Of a stretch of 64,000 nt of DNA, positions 8,047-19,882 are shown piece by piece (the first letter of the stretch is position 1; every line of letters starts with the position of its first letter). A program made the translations under genes and the position numbers. The stretch is from contig OX387606.1 in NCBI GenBank assembly GCA_947568835.1, positions 16,864,001 through 16,928,000 on the forward strand. The letters are read 5' to 3'. This DNA comes from Protonemura montana. Its lineage: Eukaryota > Arthropoda > Insecta > Plecoptera > Nemouridae. The notes below the pieces were generated by a model. The model searched no databases. It had not been told where the DNA came from and saw only the letters and a list, made by a program, of their open reading frames with translations.

Positions 8047-10850
8047 TCCCACCACCATCCACACCCCGTTCAAACATCGGCTTCTACCTTTAACACTCGT
8101 GGGCCTCATTTTGTAAAGTCTATTCTTAAAAAAGTCTAAGAGTCCAGAAGGAAAAATACCCCGAAACTTTGGGAACAACTGGGATAAGTTTGTATAAGTC
8201 ACCGGGAAGACTTCGAGAATGAGTGTACTAAAGCGTGGGTCACACGCTGTTCTGGCTGGCTGGAAAACACACGTCGTCCTGGCGGAACGGGTGGAGGGGA
8301 GACGTCGAGCGTCGCGACTTCTTGTCGATGGGCGTCGGACGTCGGACTAGAAGCAATACGATCAGCAAATATTCAAGTCTGGGAGCCGCTTGTGATTGCG
8401 GAGAATTCTCTTTGGGAATGCTCGCTGATTGCCAATTGTCCCGAGAAGTGGATGTAGGGATGTTGATGGTATTTTGTTGACGATCGATTTATAAGTAGCG
8501 TAGCAACAAGAGGAAACTTTCAAAATCTGACTTCTTGGAAATCTTGCTCAGACTCCATATTGCCATTTCAATTAGAATTTTCCCTTTGCATGTGCGTTGT
8601 AGCGAGTGCTGGGAAAGGTTGATATGTATTTTTTAATGATCGTGCCCAATCAATCAACTTTGCTGAGAAAAAAAATTAAAAAACTGAGAAAATTTTTTAG
8701 GAAACTATCATTTTTACTATTAGATGTTACGATAGGTCGAGCATGCTATAGTGAAACGTAAAATTCTGGAGCGGGACGAGTATAATTTTTTTAATTCGAC
8801 TGCCTTTTTCGTAATCATGGTCTGCAATTGTTTAAAAATGGGTATCTTTGGGGGGTAAATGTGAGCAAGTGGAGAAAAAATTGAGAGTACTAATTTAATC
8901 CGTTTCCTAAAAAAAAACTCGATTATTATTTCTTTCTGCTCAAATTCTTCTGCCAAAATTCGAGCAAAGAGATCTTCCCCCCGGAAATAGCCTATTAAGC
9001 ACTAAAATTGTTATTGGACATTATTTAAAAAAAAAAACTTAAAGCAGATAATCTATAAGCTCGACATAAGCACACCGGAAACACGATACGAACATGCAGT
9101 GCCGGGGAAAATACACGATCTCGACGTGGTATATACCAATTAAAATGGGTGGTCCATTCAAGCTTATTGTCAACTTTCATCCTCTATCCCTCTTTTCATC
9201 TCGGCAACCATCCCTTAGCGTGTTCCAGATTCTGACAACTCAGAGTGTGCGCTATTTCAAAACATAATTTGATTTCAATTTGCACTCCCAGCGAAATTTG
9301 AGATCCCCAAAACCCTTTATAGCAGTAATCCTTCATCCCCCCATAGCGAGCTCTGCAACGCAAATAAACAAGGACATACTATTTTCATTTAAAGTAGATT
9401 TAGTGCAAACATTTCAATAAATAAAGTAGTCCCTATATATATAAACGGAACGCTATATACGGAAAATTAGAAACAAACTCGCTCATTTGGAAACGCGAAG
9501 TTTCTTTAAAGACGATATTTCATTCCTTTATTCAAACAAAACGCTGATTGAAGTTTAAATTATTCGCCGATTTACCTTTCAATTAATACCAGCCGAATGC
9601 ATGGAGCCCCATACTCCTATCTCCACGAAGAAGTTTTGACGAGGAATACGAAACGAGAAAAATCTGGTGCTTTGTGATTGCTTTTCACTTGAAATTGACA
9701 AAAAAACGAAGAGATTCGATTCTTTGTGTATCGCGTTGCTTTGCCGACGGCAACAATGTTTGCCTCGACAATCCTTTCTCTCGCCCGCTTGTAAACGGAC
9801 TCCACCCTCCTTGCAGACGCTTACAGAAATCACTCTATCGCAGCATCCACTAATTAACACATGCGTACCCATCATTCGAAACCCACCACTGTTTCCAAAT
9901 TTCAATGTAAGAGATTAAAATACGCTATACGTTATCTGAAAAGAGCGGACGGTGAGCCAAAAAAGGGGGAAGGGTGCGATGGACGAGCCACGATTTATCT
10001 ATATACGCACACAGAACGGCCGAGTGTTGGTCCCTTTGATGGGCGCTAATCCCGTGACAAAACGTGTTCTGTCATCATCAGGGCCACTAGAATGTGACGA
10101 GGACGAGTGACACTCGGTGCCCGAGGACTGGAGACTCATCAATCAGCCGCATTGCATCAGTGTGTATGCGTCGCCGTTGCAGCAATTCGACATCGGCGAG
10201 CCGCGTAAGCCGGCCGTAACGTTGTGGTTAAATTTGTGTCAATGCCGGCAGATGGCGTCGTCGTCGACGGTGCATTGCCAACGTTACAGGAAAGTTAATT
10301 GCTTGCACTAGTGTTAATCTGTGTGAACATGAGAGATGTTTTAAATATCGGAAAGAAAGTAAAAATAAGTGACGCCGTGTAAAATCAGGTAAAAATATTT
10401 ACTCTGTAGACATAAATGTGTTCCGGGAGAACAAAAATTATCGGTGATAATGTTACAAATAAAAAACCGTCGAAATGAACAGATTTTGTACGGCGTGCGA
10501 ATACGGCTAGAGCATTATTTCAGTCACAAAAACGACGTGTGCCTGCCCCGGATAAAGCTTAACATGCATTTTTAAAGCAACTCTAGACTCTATTTTATTA
10601 TAAATTTCGCCAGGAGCTAGGAATTCATTTGGTAATCTGGAGTCGGGTCAAATTCTTCCTGTAAGCTATCACGATTTGAGAGCTCCTCCGTGGGTTTTAT
10701 GACGTTTTGAAAGGCAAGTCTCAAGAATATCTGAAAAGGCATCATGTATACATGTCGGTAGCACTTAGCTAATGGAAGTTACGTCATTGCAATGCTACAG
10801 TCATCTGAACCTGTGTGTGAGAAAGACGCCGAAGGACTTCAGAGGCAAAC

Positions 10851-10876
10851 GTCGGCGTCGGCGTCGTCGACGTCGG
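10851..10876. repeat. GTC-rich trinucleotide tract
   Basis: A CpG-dense run of GTCGGC/GTC units centred on GTCGAC. The same core CGTCGTCGACG recurs near 10261 and at 45152-45178. Confidence 0.85.
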
Positions 10877-11245
10877 TGTGCCTTTGCCACTTCAATTCGC
10901 AGGCGAGTAGCACTAAGTAAACGACGCCGTGTTGCCCTACGTGATTCAGTTTTTAACGACACGCCGAATAGAATTATTAATATACGAACTAATTATCGAG
11001 TCGCAAACCATTTTTTTTTTTTTTAATAATACCTTACCATTACTTTTATTTACTTGAGGAAGATGGCATCGAAGAGCTTCTGGCAAGTTAATTAAAAAGA
11101 GTAACGGCTATGAGAAAAACAATAAAACATCAATTAAAAGTCATCTTTATAGTGTTCTTTATGAATATTAAGGGTTGGTTTACACAGAGTCTTTAAAATG
11201 AGGGAGCAAAGTTTATAGATGTGAGTTCATGGGATTGCCGTGCAT

Positions 11246-11290
11246 GGCGTAGTGGTTGAATTACTAATGAGGCATGGAGTTGCCAACTTC
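11246..11290 (+). repeat. Possible tRNA-derived SINE head (A-box only)
   Basis: TGGCGTAGTGGTTGAATTA satisfies the RNA polymerase III A-box consensus TRGYNNARNNGG. No convincing B-box follows at tRNA spacing, so this may be chance or a decayed SINE. Confidence 0.2.
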
Positions 11291-13839
11291 ACAAAAGCAT
11301 AGCGCTGTATCTGCAAAGCAAATTCAACACAACACAATACTGGAAAGCTTCAACAAGAGATCGCATCGAGACAGTCAGATGCATAACATTGATTCCAGAG
11401 ATTTGCTTGCAAATTATGATTGACATAGGTATCAAATGTCATAGAGTCATTGTTTCTTGAACAACTTGGCATGTTGACAACATGTTGGTGGCATTATTTT
11501 GTGTCTTCTTTCACGAAAACACCGCAGACACACGAAGACACCAATTTTTTAGCAACATGTTTTGTTGTGCTTTCAATAACCTATAAAATCATTAACTTTT
11601 TTTAAAACAAACGGTGGGTTGGTTTTTCCAATGGGAGTTGAGTTCTAAATATATTTATCAAGGTGCTGGGCGTCTCGTCACAAACCGCGATGCAATTGTC
11701 CGTAAGTGAAACGGGACCCATTAGCATGACAGCGACGTCCAAGACTTCGGGAAAACGCCACGATATCGTCTAGCGCTCGGGAAGAATGAGCGCTGCCAGC
11801 TTTAAATTTTAACTAAATCAATGGCTCTATTTATCATGATTGTTTTTAGACTCATTTCTACTTAATCTAACCTTAGTACTAGTTTTGCAAAAAAAAAAAA
11901 AACATTTCAAGATTTATTTAGTTTTTTTTTTTAATTTTTAATTTAGATCTAAGTTTTGTCTGCTCTATTTCTCGTTTTACTCGATCAAGTTTTTACATTA
12001 CAAAGCAAACAACAGAACAACACAAACACCGAGTGTATACGTGCTACATACATATTTTTACAATTATCTTCATCAAATATTGATACAACCTTTTTTTTTT
12101 TAAAGCCTCGTCGTTGTTGTTACAGCTGGAGAAATGTTTATCTTCACCGAGCATAAATGAAATGTTCGAACGTGTAAAAACACCAAGGTAGTGAATATTT
12201 AGCATAAATTAGTTGATGCTGATGGCTGTTTGACGGCTCCCCGGCTACGATCGACGTCAAAAGGGGCGAATCCATCAGACTGTTGACCCATTTCGAGGTG
12301 CTCGATTGCAAATAAAAACACTGCTGTTCTGCAACGCGCGCTCCCATCCGTTACCCCGTACTCCCACACCCCCGTGGGGTCAGCGCAATATATATATTAG
12401 TGGACTGGATAGCGGCAAATAAATAAAAAATCAGGATATCAATTTTCATTTAAGTAAATGATTATTAATTAACACGTAATTTGAATTTAACGCTGTCTAC
12501 CGTTACTAGCACAAAAAGCCGTCGCTGGAGTAAATGTAGTTGTGATTTATACCAACATATATGGTGACAATGCGTAACTTCAAGTTATATATAATAAGCA
12601 CTGCTGTTTTAATTAAAGTGAGATACTGTTTTCGCTTTACTGCACATCTCTATAAAAAAACGCCGCTTTCACCAATATTAACAAAAACCAACCTAGAAAA
12701 GTGATTTTCAATTCTCATCCCATTTTCCACCGACGGCACTCAAAAGCAATCTCCACAATCTGTCACTACAGCTAACACGTCACGAAGTTTATGTTAATAA
12801 TAAAGAGGTCGTGTCTTCGCTGTCGTAAGTTATGAAAATGTGCAACGATGTCAAAACTAAAGGAGAGACGATGCAGATTTTCATTCCAAGTGCAGCCACC
12901 GATCGCGACGCTCGTTTTGCAACGAAAGGGGCAAACTTTTCGAACGTTAAAACGTTAACAAGCGCCAAGAACGTAGCACTGAGAGAATGGGAGCGAACGC
13001 GGCCGAGGTTCTCTCGGGCGCCGTGAAAAACAACGTCGGCCAACAGGAAATGGATAGAAACTTCGAAGAGTTTCACTTCTACTAGATTGTTCGTCTGAAG
13101 TGACAAACACAAACTTGCACACCGGACGCGGGGTCAATAAGCTTCAACTACCGTTCGTATGTTTGAGACTCTAGATATCGCATTGTATAAGAGTATTGCA
13201 TATATGCAGGGAGTGTATGGCAAAAAGAAAATACACAGTCGAACTATAAATGTGCAGTGCAATAGAAAACATCAAATCAAGAAAGGAGTTAAGCGCCTTT
13301 TCCTTTTTATTAAACTTTGAGCTTATAGAAAGCTCGATGAAAATGGTCGAAATGGGAAGCAAGGCTCAAGGAAAGCGGTCGCCAAACTAATAAGTCTCGT
13401 ACTTTGACCAAGTCAAGTATTATTCGCCAGTTTGTAAGCACCCATAACACCACAGACTATACTTGAAAAGGTATTAGTGTAAGCTTTGTACGATCAAATA
13501 TTGTTTCCGATACATAAGCAAAGAAAAAACGCTGTTTACTGTTGTAGCATTAATAATCACTATCAGTGAAATTATTTCAAAGCCAGAAGCTTAGACGCTT
13601 TAAAAAAATATGTGTTTTCTTCAGAACAGTAACAAGCACTAGCGACACAAGAACCGTGGAAGTCGAACGGCAGCGTCATAAAAAACAAAGTGAGTATAAT
13701 ATCTATGGCAGTAGCACGTCGAGTTTATTGGAAGTTAACAGGTTAAGCGTTCGCCCATGTAGCCGTCACTCGGTGTCAATTTGATGGCCAAGCCAGGAGC
13801 TCTATTGGCACAGCAAGAGCAGAGGTTCTGAACGCCCCT

Positions 13840-13858
13840 CCCCCCCCCCCCCCCCCCC
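13840..13858 (+). repeat. C homopolymer (19 bp)
   Basis: Nineteen C residues on the plus strand, preceded by CCCCT. A second member of the same-strand C-run group. Confidence 0.95.
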
Positions 13859-14272
13859 TTCGGAAGGACACGTGTCAGTCTCAAGCGTCAACGTGACTGT
13901 GCGCTTATTCACTGAAGTTGACGTTGTAAATACATTGCAATACGGTGCTTTTGATGGCTGTGAGACGTGTTTGCAAGAGTTCAGAAAAGGGTCAGAGCAT
14001 TATTGCAGGATAACAGTTGCGATCAGGTAGAAAGGTTACTTGAGAGGTTAATTTGTTAAGTGACAGGGACGACAACCTGACAACTTTGAACGACTCTGGG
14101 CAATGGCCTCAGTTAAGGTGAATACATTATCGTTTTCCTACATCTTGACCTAAAATTCAATAGTAGCTCAAGTTAATTAAGTCGGCATCTATTATCAAGA
14201 AGCTTTTCTTAGCGTTCATAGAGTTGCGAAGGTGCTGAAGTAACGAGAATTGAAATAAAGACACATCTAGTA

Positions 14273-14465
14273 CCTAAACGCAACCCGCAGAACAAACCCG
14301 GCTCCTTCGCCTTTAAAGACTACGACTCCTAGACGCACCCCGCAGAGCAAACTCGGCTCCTCCACCTTAAAAGTTAACGACTCCTAAACGCAGCCCGCAA
14401 AGCAAGCTCGGCTTCCCCACCTTAAAAGACACCTCTTCCTAAATGCATCCCGCAGAGCAGATTTA
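14273..14465 (-). repeat. 55-bp tandem array carrying the 39-bp hairpin motif
   Basis: Three full units and one partial begin with CCTARACGC at 14273, 14328, 14383 and 14438 (the last CCTAAATGC), an exact 55-bp period. Each unit is a 39-bp core plus a 16-bp spacer rich in TTAAAA. On the minus strand the core reads GGTGGAGGAGCC, then GAGTTTGCTCTGCGGG, then TGCGTYTAGG. This core is the same as the single copies at 45690, 50574 and 50750. Units differ from one another at several positions, so the array is not young. The fourth unit is cut off after about 28 bp. Confidence 0.93.
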
Positions 14466-14820
14466 AACCAATTTTCCTAGCATAGATCCCCATATCCTGT
14501 GGTTAAACCTTACAAGAGATCAGGGGCAGACATACCATCAGTTAATAGACGACCCTGAAAGTTGTATAAAACATGTATTATTTCTTGACCCAAACTAGAA
14601 ACGTATATCCCGAAGCCATAATCTAGACCTCAGTATTTTAGCAGTTGTTATTCAGTTTTCAGTACCAACAAGATTTCTCCGCATGATATTTATTTCTTTT
14701 GTTCCATAAATCTTCCCTTTATATAAGAGAACCGTTTAAAGTTCCAAGTTGGGAGCATGTTATTCATCAACTGCCTCGCTTGCGCAACTTCTGTTCAAGC
14801 ATCGCTTCTCTCCTATAAAG

Positions 14821-15117
14821 ATGGACTTCGGTAGATCTAACTTTATGTATGTGTGCGACTCTGATTCCACCACCCGTATAAAGTTAGGGCACTTTGTGAT
14901 TTTGGTACCAGCAACCTCGTCCCCCGTCCCGCCCCCCTTTTCTCTTCACGACGACCTCTTAGAGCTGCAGCGGATATATACGAAGCAGTGGCACCGGTGT
15001 CTACAGCAGCGGCAGCAGCAGCAGCAGCAGCAGCGAAGATCGCGGCGGTTGTGTGGGAAACTTATTTATAAGGTTCGCGAAAACCAAGAGGCAACTTTAC
15101 GCGCGTTCTCTACTTGA
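14821..15117 (+). CDS. Unassigned open frame with polyglutamine run (doubtful)
   Basis: An ATG at 14821 opens a 98-residue frame with a proline patch (PVPPP) near residue 37 and a glutamine run encoded by the CAG tract at 15004-15034. I recognise no domain and no homologue. It lies in the antisense direction within the neurobeachin giant intron, with no obvious splice signals or polyadenylation context. CAG tracts commonly keep frames open by chance, so a non-coding origin is more likely. It is listed because it is among the longer ATG-started frames in the window. Confidence 0.12.
   Translation: MDFGRSNFMYVCDSDSTTRIKLGHFVILVPATSSPVPPPFSLHDDLLELQRIYTKQWHRCLQQRQQQQQQQRRSRRLCGKLIYKVRENQEATLRAFST
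15004..15034. repeat. (CAG)n trinucleotide repeat
   Basis: About ten CAG units with one CGG interruption (15010-15012). On the neurobeachin transcript strand it is CTG. Confidence 0.95.
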
Positions 15118-18100
15118 GGTGAAACTTACAAACGCTATCTAGGAACCAATTTGCCCGCAAGGCAATTTAATAAAGGTTACAATTTAAAATTCTATCGCTC
15201 GCGAGAAGTGATCGTAATTCGAATCTCTCGATATTGGCATCACTAGGGGAGCGTTGTGTATTGACACGCTGGAATCTAAATCGTGAAAGCGAAAATTGCA
15301 ACCTCATAAAAGTTTTAAAGAGTGTAACGGTGTACTTGTTCTTAGATGGTCGATTTTAATGGGTTTAGTGTGATCACACTTCGTAGTACCGCGTCGGGGT
15401 GACGCGGGTTAATGTTCGGGTTGTTTTTGCTTAGATGCTTATTATTTGTAGCACAGAGTGGTTTTTGCTGTTTACGGGATTGACTTGATTCGCTTCACGG
15501 AATTTCGATTATTAGTTTACAGTAAAAGATGGTTGGATGCACACGTGGGTCAACCTAATTTTCATGGGGTTCCATGTAGATTGGAAATCTCTCTGCACCT
15601 CGGCATTTTCGCGAATGTGAAAATGATATGAGCTTGGGCCAACAAACTGTGGCCAAGCAGCCAGACAACAAGGAAATAGGCATGGTGTAGTGTGTAGGCT
15701 CTGCGCAAGGCAGGACAACCACGTATTACGCTCATTACCACGGAGAAATATCCGTCACATATTGGCTAACCGCAACCCTGTGTGACGCGCGCAATTTGCA
15801 TGATTTAATTGTCGGACTGTGAACGCTTTTACAGAAATGTGGGAACAATTTGCTAGACGCAGTAAAAATGACTACAAATGAACATGGCATCCTGCCTCCA
15901 GTAAAATTGTTACAACTCGTTACGAATGCCATTCGCAAAGTTATACACGTAAATTTCATCAACGACTGTGAAATAAAATAATGCTAATTTTCACAAAGCA
16001 AACAATACAGCGCTTAGACTTCAAATAGGTCATGCATTTTATCGTGTATATGAAATCAGATTTTTAACACCGCATTTGCCTACCTAGGTGATTCTAAAAT
16101 AACTGTAACGCAATGTCGGCATCTGATAGACTTTAAAATCATCATACCAAAGACAACCAAAGAAAATTGCATTTATAATTACGGTCAAAATGCACGCTCA
16201 GTTGAGCGGATAGCTCAAAATTTAATGAGCATTTAACGCATGAACGCAGCACCGGCGCTATAGATTAGACTAATGTTCGTCCTAGGGCAAGGGGTATTAG
16301 CCAAATTAGATTACGTAGTCTATTAATTAGAATTGGCACGATATACCAGGGGTTGGGGGAGCGATGGGTAATGGATGTCGTATAATAAAGTTGGTACAAA
16401 TTGGGAGGCCTTTGGGCTAGCCGCATGTCGACAAGGTGATTGCCGCGCTTTGTGAATGCTTGGCACGTAAATTGGAGGTCGCCATTCAAGATACATGCAG
16501 AATCAAGTTCTACTCTCCTCCTCTCTCGTTTTCTCTCTACGTCTCTGCATCACTCGAGACCTCGACGATGGTAACAAAGTAGTTTCGCAGGTAAATTGAT
16601 GTAAATTGTTAGTGAATAGTCATAGACGTTGGGTCAAAGACACCTTCGTTAATTACCAAACGACTTCGATGGGAACACAATGTTTCAAATTTAGAATACC
16701 CTGGAGATTAACGTGTTCTGCCACTGTCAATGATTTGACCAATATCCATTAGGTTCTACAGGAACTTACCATGAGGGTGTAACTCTTAACATAGTTTTTC
16801 CATGATTGACAAGCTTATCTCCAACCATCTACGAGGCTAACCTATACGCGATCGTGGTTCGCGCACGTGACTTTCCTTTGCGTGCACTGCATATTGAAAT
16901 GCATTGACGTGCAGAAAGCAGAATGTTGAGAAAATTGAGCACTAAAGTATAAGGAAAATCTAAATCTAAACCCTTTTCAGAGACATGAGATGATCGACTA
17001 TACGTTCATAAAAGCTGGCTGTATGACGAGCTAGAGGATACGGCTTGAATGCATTATATACCCCATTTTATTGGAATAAGGAAGGAGAGACCCCATGGAA
17101 ATGAAATCTTAATATGGGTTGCGTTTCAGAAATATGCGAGTATTTTCTCTAATGGAAAAATAAAATCTCTCGTTTTTTTTTATCAAGGAATGTCGCAAAA
17201 ACTCTTATTTTATTGCCAATATGGCGGTCTACTTTGGTCATGCACTCGGTGATTCAAAGCAATAAGCTAAAATGTTTATTGCAGTTATTTATTACAGTCC
17301 TGTTCAATAAAATTGCATACTGATTCAGCACTCTACTCTAGAGTTTTCAAATGTAACAGCCAGCGCCGCCTGCTTTTACGGAAAGAGCCGAGACTAACAC
17401 AAGAAAACATACGAAAATCCAAGTAAGCTGCCTGAATATATATATATTTTTTTTTTTTTTTAATTTATTTATTTTCCATGAAACATTTTGTTACAATGTT
17501 GAACAAATACCTCGTTAGGGGTAGACCCCATCAAATGCAAGTAATCTCCTTTGAAAGGAATCTAAATTATTATTTCAGGTCATCACTGTGACGAGATATA
17601 AAACGAAGCAACCACTCAGGTGAGAAGAGTGAGCAGGAGTAACATTTTCCGTTGGGTTTCTTCAATCTCAGCTACAGCATTTGCCCCTGCTCTAGGAAAA
17701 CTCACCGGTAATAATAACATCAGCTATCCCGGACAGAAACCGTTGCAAGAGAATAGACATTGTAGTGAGACAACATTTAAACCCATAAAAGACAATGTAA
17801 CTGTGTTAAAACAATGTAATCGTGTACAGTGCCCACTCGCAGCAATCGTGTGGTCAGAGATTGATGTTAAAGGCTGTGCTGTATTAACATTAGCTTCACA
17901 CCGGGGGAATGTGTGTTCTATTGATCCTTGATTCCGATACAAGTGTAGCGGCAGTCCCTCTGGACGGAATCCAGCATCCTGATGACCCTGGGCGGACCTA
18001 CGGGGGTTAGACCTCGACTTATCTTGACCACGCGACCATAAGTATGCGAATTTGCAGCGAGCATGACCGAATTTGTTTGTCTTACCAAGTCGGAGAATTT

Positions 18101-18615
18101 AAATCCAACAATTGTTTGTTGTTAAATGCCGAACAGTTTGTTTAAGCTATGTACCAGCACAAATCTATGATAAACTTACTGAAAGTGTTTCATTTCTTAT
18201 GGAAATATATGCGCATTGAATTAAAACGATGTTTACTTACACAGTGTTACAGTATTTATCGTTTATACTACATAATTTTGTCTGTAAATAGCATCCACAG
18301 TCGAGTACCAGTGAGGTCTTGTTCTCGTTTTCTCTATATCCAAGTTATATTTATTTTCCTGAGCACTGTGCCCACGACTGGGCGGAATAGAAGCCATATT
18401 TACCGAGTCCTAATGTAAAGTCAGTTGAATCTCAAGTCAATAAAGCATAAAACAACCAACAATCCCGGACCTCATACAGACACCCATGATAGGGTGCTAT
18501 GCCCGCGAATATATCCGATCATAAAACACTGTTGTCCCGAAAAACCATCTGCATTTTACGATCGGTCCATTCGGTAGACTATTGAAGGCGATTCAAGCTT
18601 TCGGTTGCCATCTGT

Positions 18616-18631
18616 GCCACGCAGGGGCGCT
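18616..18631 (+). promoter_or_regulatory. Possible CTCF-like site
   Basis: The string GCCACGCAGGGGCGCT resembles the conserved CTCF core (CCASYAGRKGGCR-type). CTCF insulator motifs are shared between insects and vertebrates. A single match of this length in 64 kb can arise by chance; support is weak. Confidence 0.2.
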
Positions 18632-19824
18632 CTTTGCAAGTGGAACGGGAAATTTGGGGATCGCTAGGTTGGCCTGTTATTTATTTTCTCGTGAACTCAG
18701 GACACTTGAGCTACTTCCCACCCATCCGCCATCTGGCTCAAAGGGTTACTACTTTAGCCGTCGAGTTGTACGTAGGCCAAAAGAGTAAAATTCAATTTAA
18801 TGCACTATTTTATGACGTCGTCCTATAAGTATCAAACCGAGTCTTATTTTATGAAGGAAAGGGCCAATAAAATCCAAGCGGGGAGGTTAATATAAGGCAA
18901 TATGAAATACAATTTCTTAAACTTTTTCTTTAATATTGGAGACATCCAAGCCAGCATTTCTTTAGTATAGTTGATCAAATGAAGGTATGTCAAACCCTGT
19001 ATTTCCTTCTCGCGGTCGGTGTCAGTTTCTGCCAAAAGTAGTCCCAATTTTGATTACTTCCCACCAACCGGTCTTCGGCAGAACGAATCACGAAGAGGGG
19101 AAAGTAAGAACACACACAGAACTAAGAAAACTTCCCCGCTTGATTAAACTCAGCCGACTCCTTGCGCAAAATAATATTATTTCTCATCGCCATTCGAATC
19201 AAATTATTTCTGCCCCACTTTGCCTCACGTTGCTAGCGTCGGGACGCCGTTGACGCCGCGACGTCGGATGAGCGCAAACCGACGCCCAGGAAATTGCTGG
19301 CAATGATTCCAGCATGCCAATGCCGCGGAGGCAATCTAACCTCCGCGCCTGGCCGAACTCCCCATATACCTACACGCTGCACCATGTAGAAGAATTCCTA
19401 CGAGTCGTCGCGAATTGAGTCAATATTGACTCTCAAAACAGCGCCACTCACTTCGACTCATCTCGATCGCGCTCAGCGGCAACGACGCGCAATTCGACCC
19501 AGAAAAACAAGCCTAGTGCGTTTTGACAACCCCGTACTTCACTGATCTAAAACCTCCGCTACTTCGCTCCATATGAAGATTTTGCCATTTTACATTCTAC
19601 TTCCACTTCTCTACTGAATTATGTATTGTGATAAGGAGATTTGCCAGATGCAAAAACAGTGCAAATCCCAACCAAATCCACAAGGATAATACAATTATTC
19701 GGAGGCTTTTATCGAGATTGTTGCTTCTAGAAACGAATTACGATTGAACGATGTAATAACGAATATCAATGTTGTGTATTTAATACAAGAACTCTAAAAC
19801 CCTCCCTCAAAATGTGTTCAATTT

Positions 19825-19882
19825 GGGGAATCAAACCCCGTTCTCCAGCTGTCGCGGCTGTTGCCATGTGAGCCGTAAGACC
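19825..19882 (-). repeat. tRNA-like fragment, likely SINE head
   Basis: On the minus strand, TTACGGCTCACATGGCAAC forms an A-box and a D-arm (GGCT...AGCC pairing). About 39 nt later, CGGGGTTTGATTCCCC forms a T-arm (GGGG/CCCC, loop TTTGATT) with a B-box-like core. The flanks do not make an acceptor stem, so it is not a functional tRNA. A tRNA-derived SINE or decayed tRNA copy is the likely origin. Confidence 0.45.
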
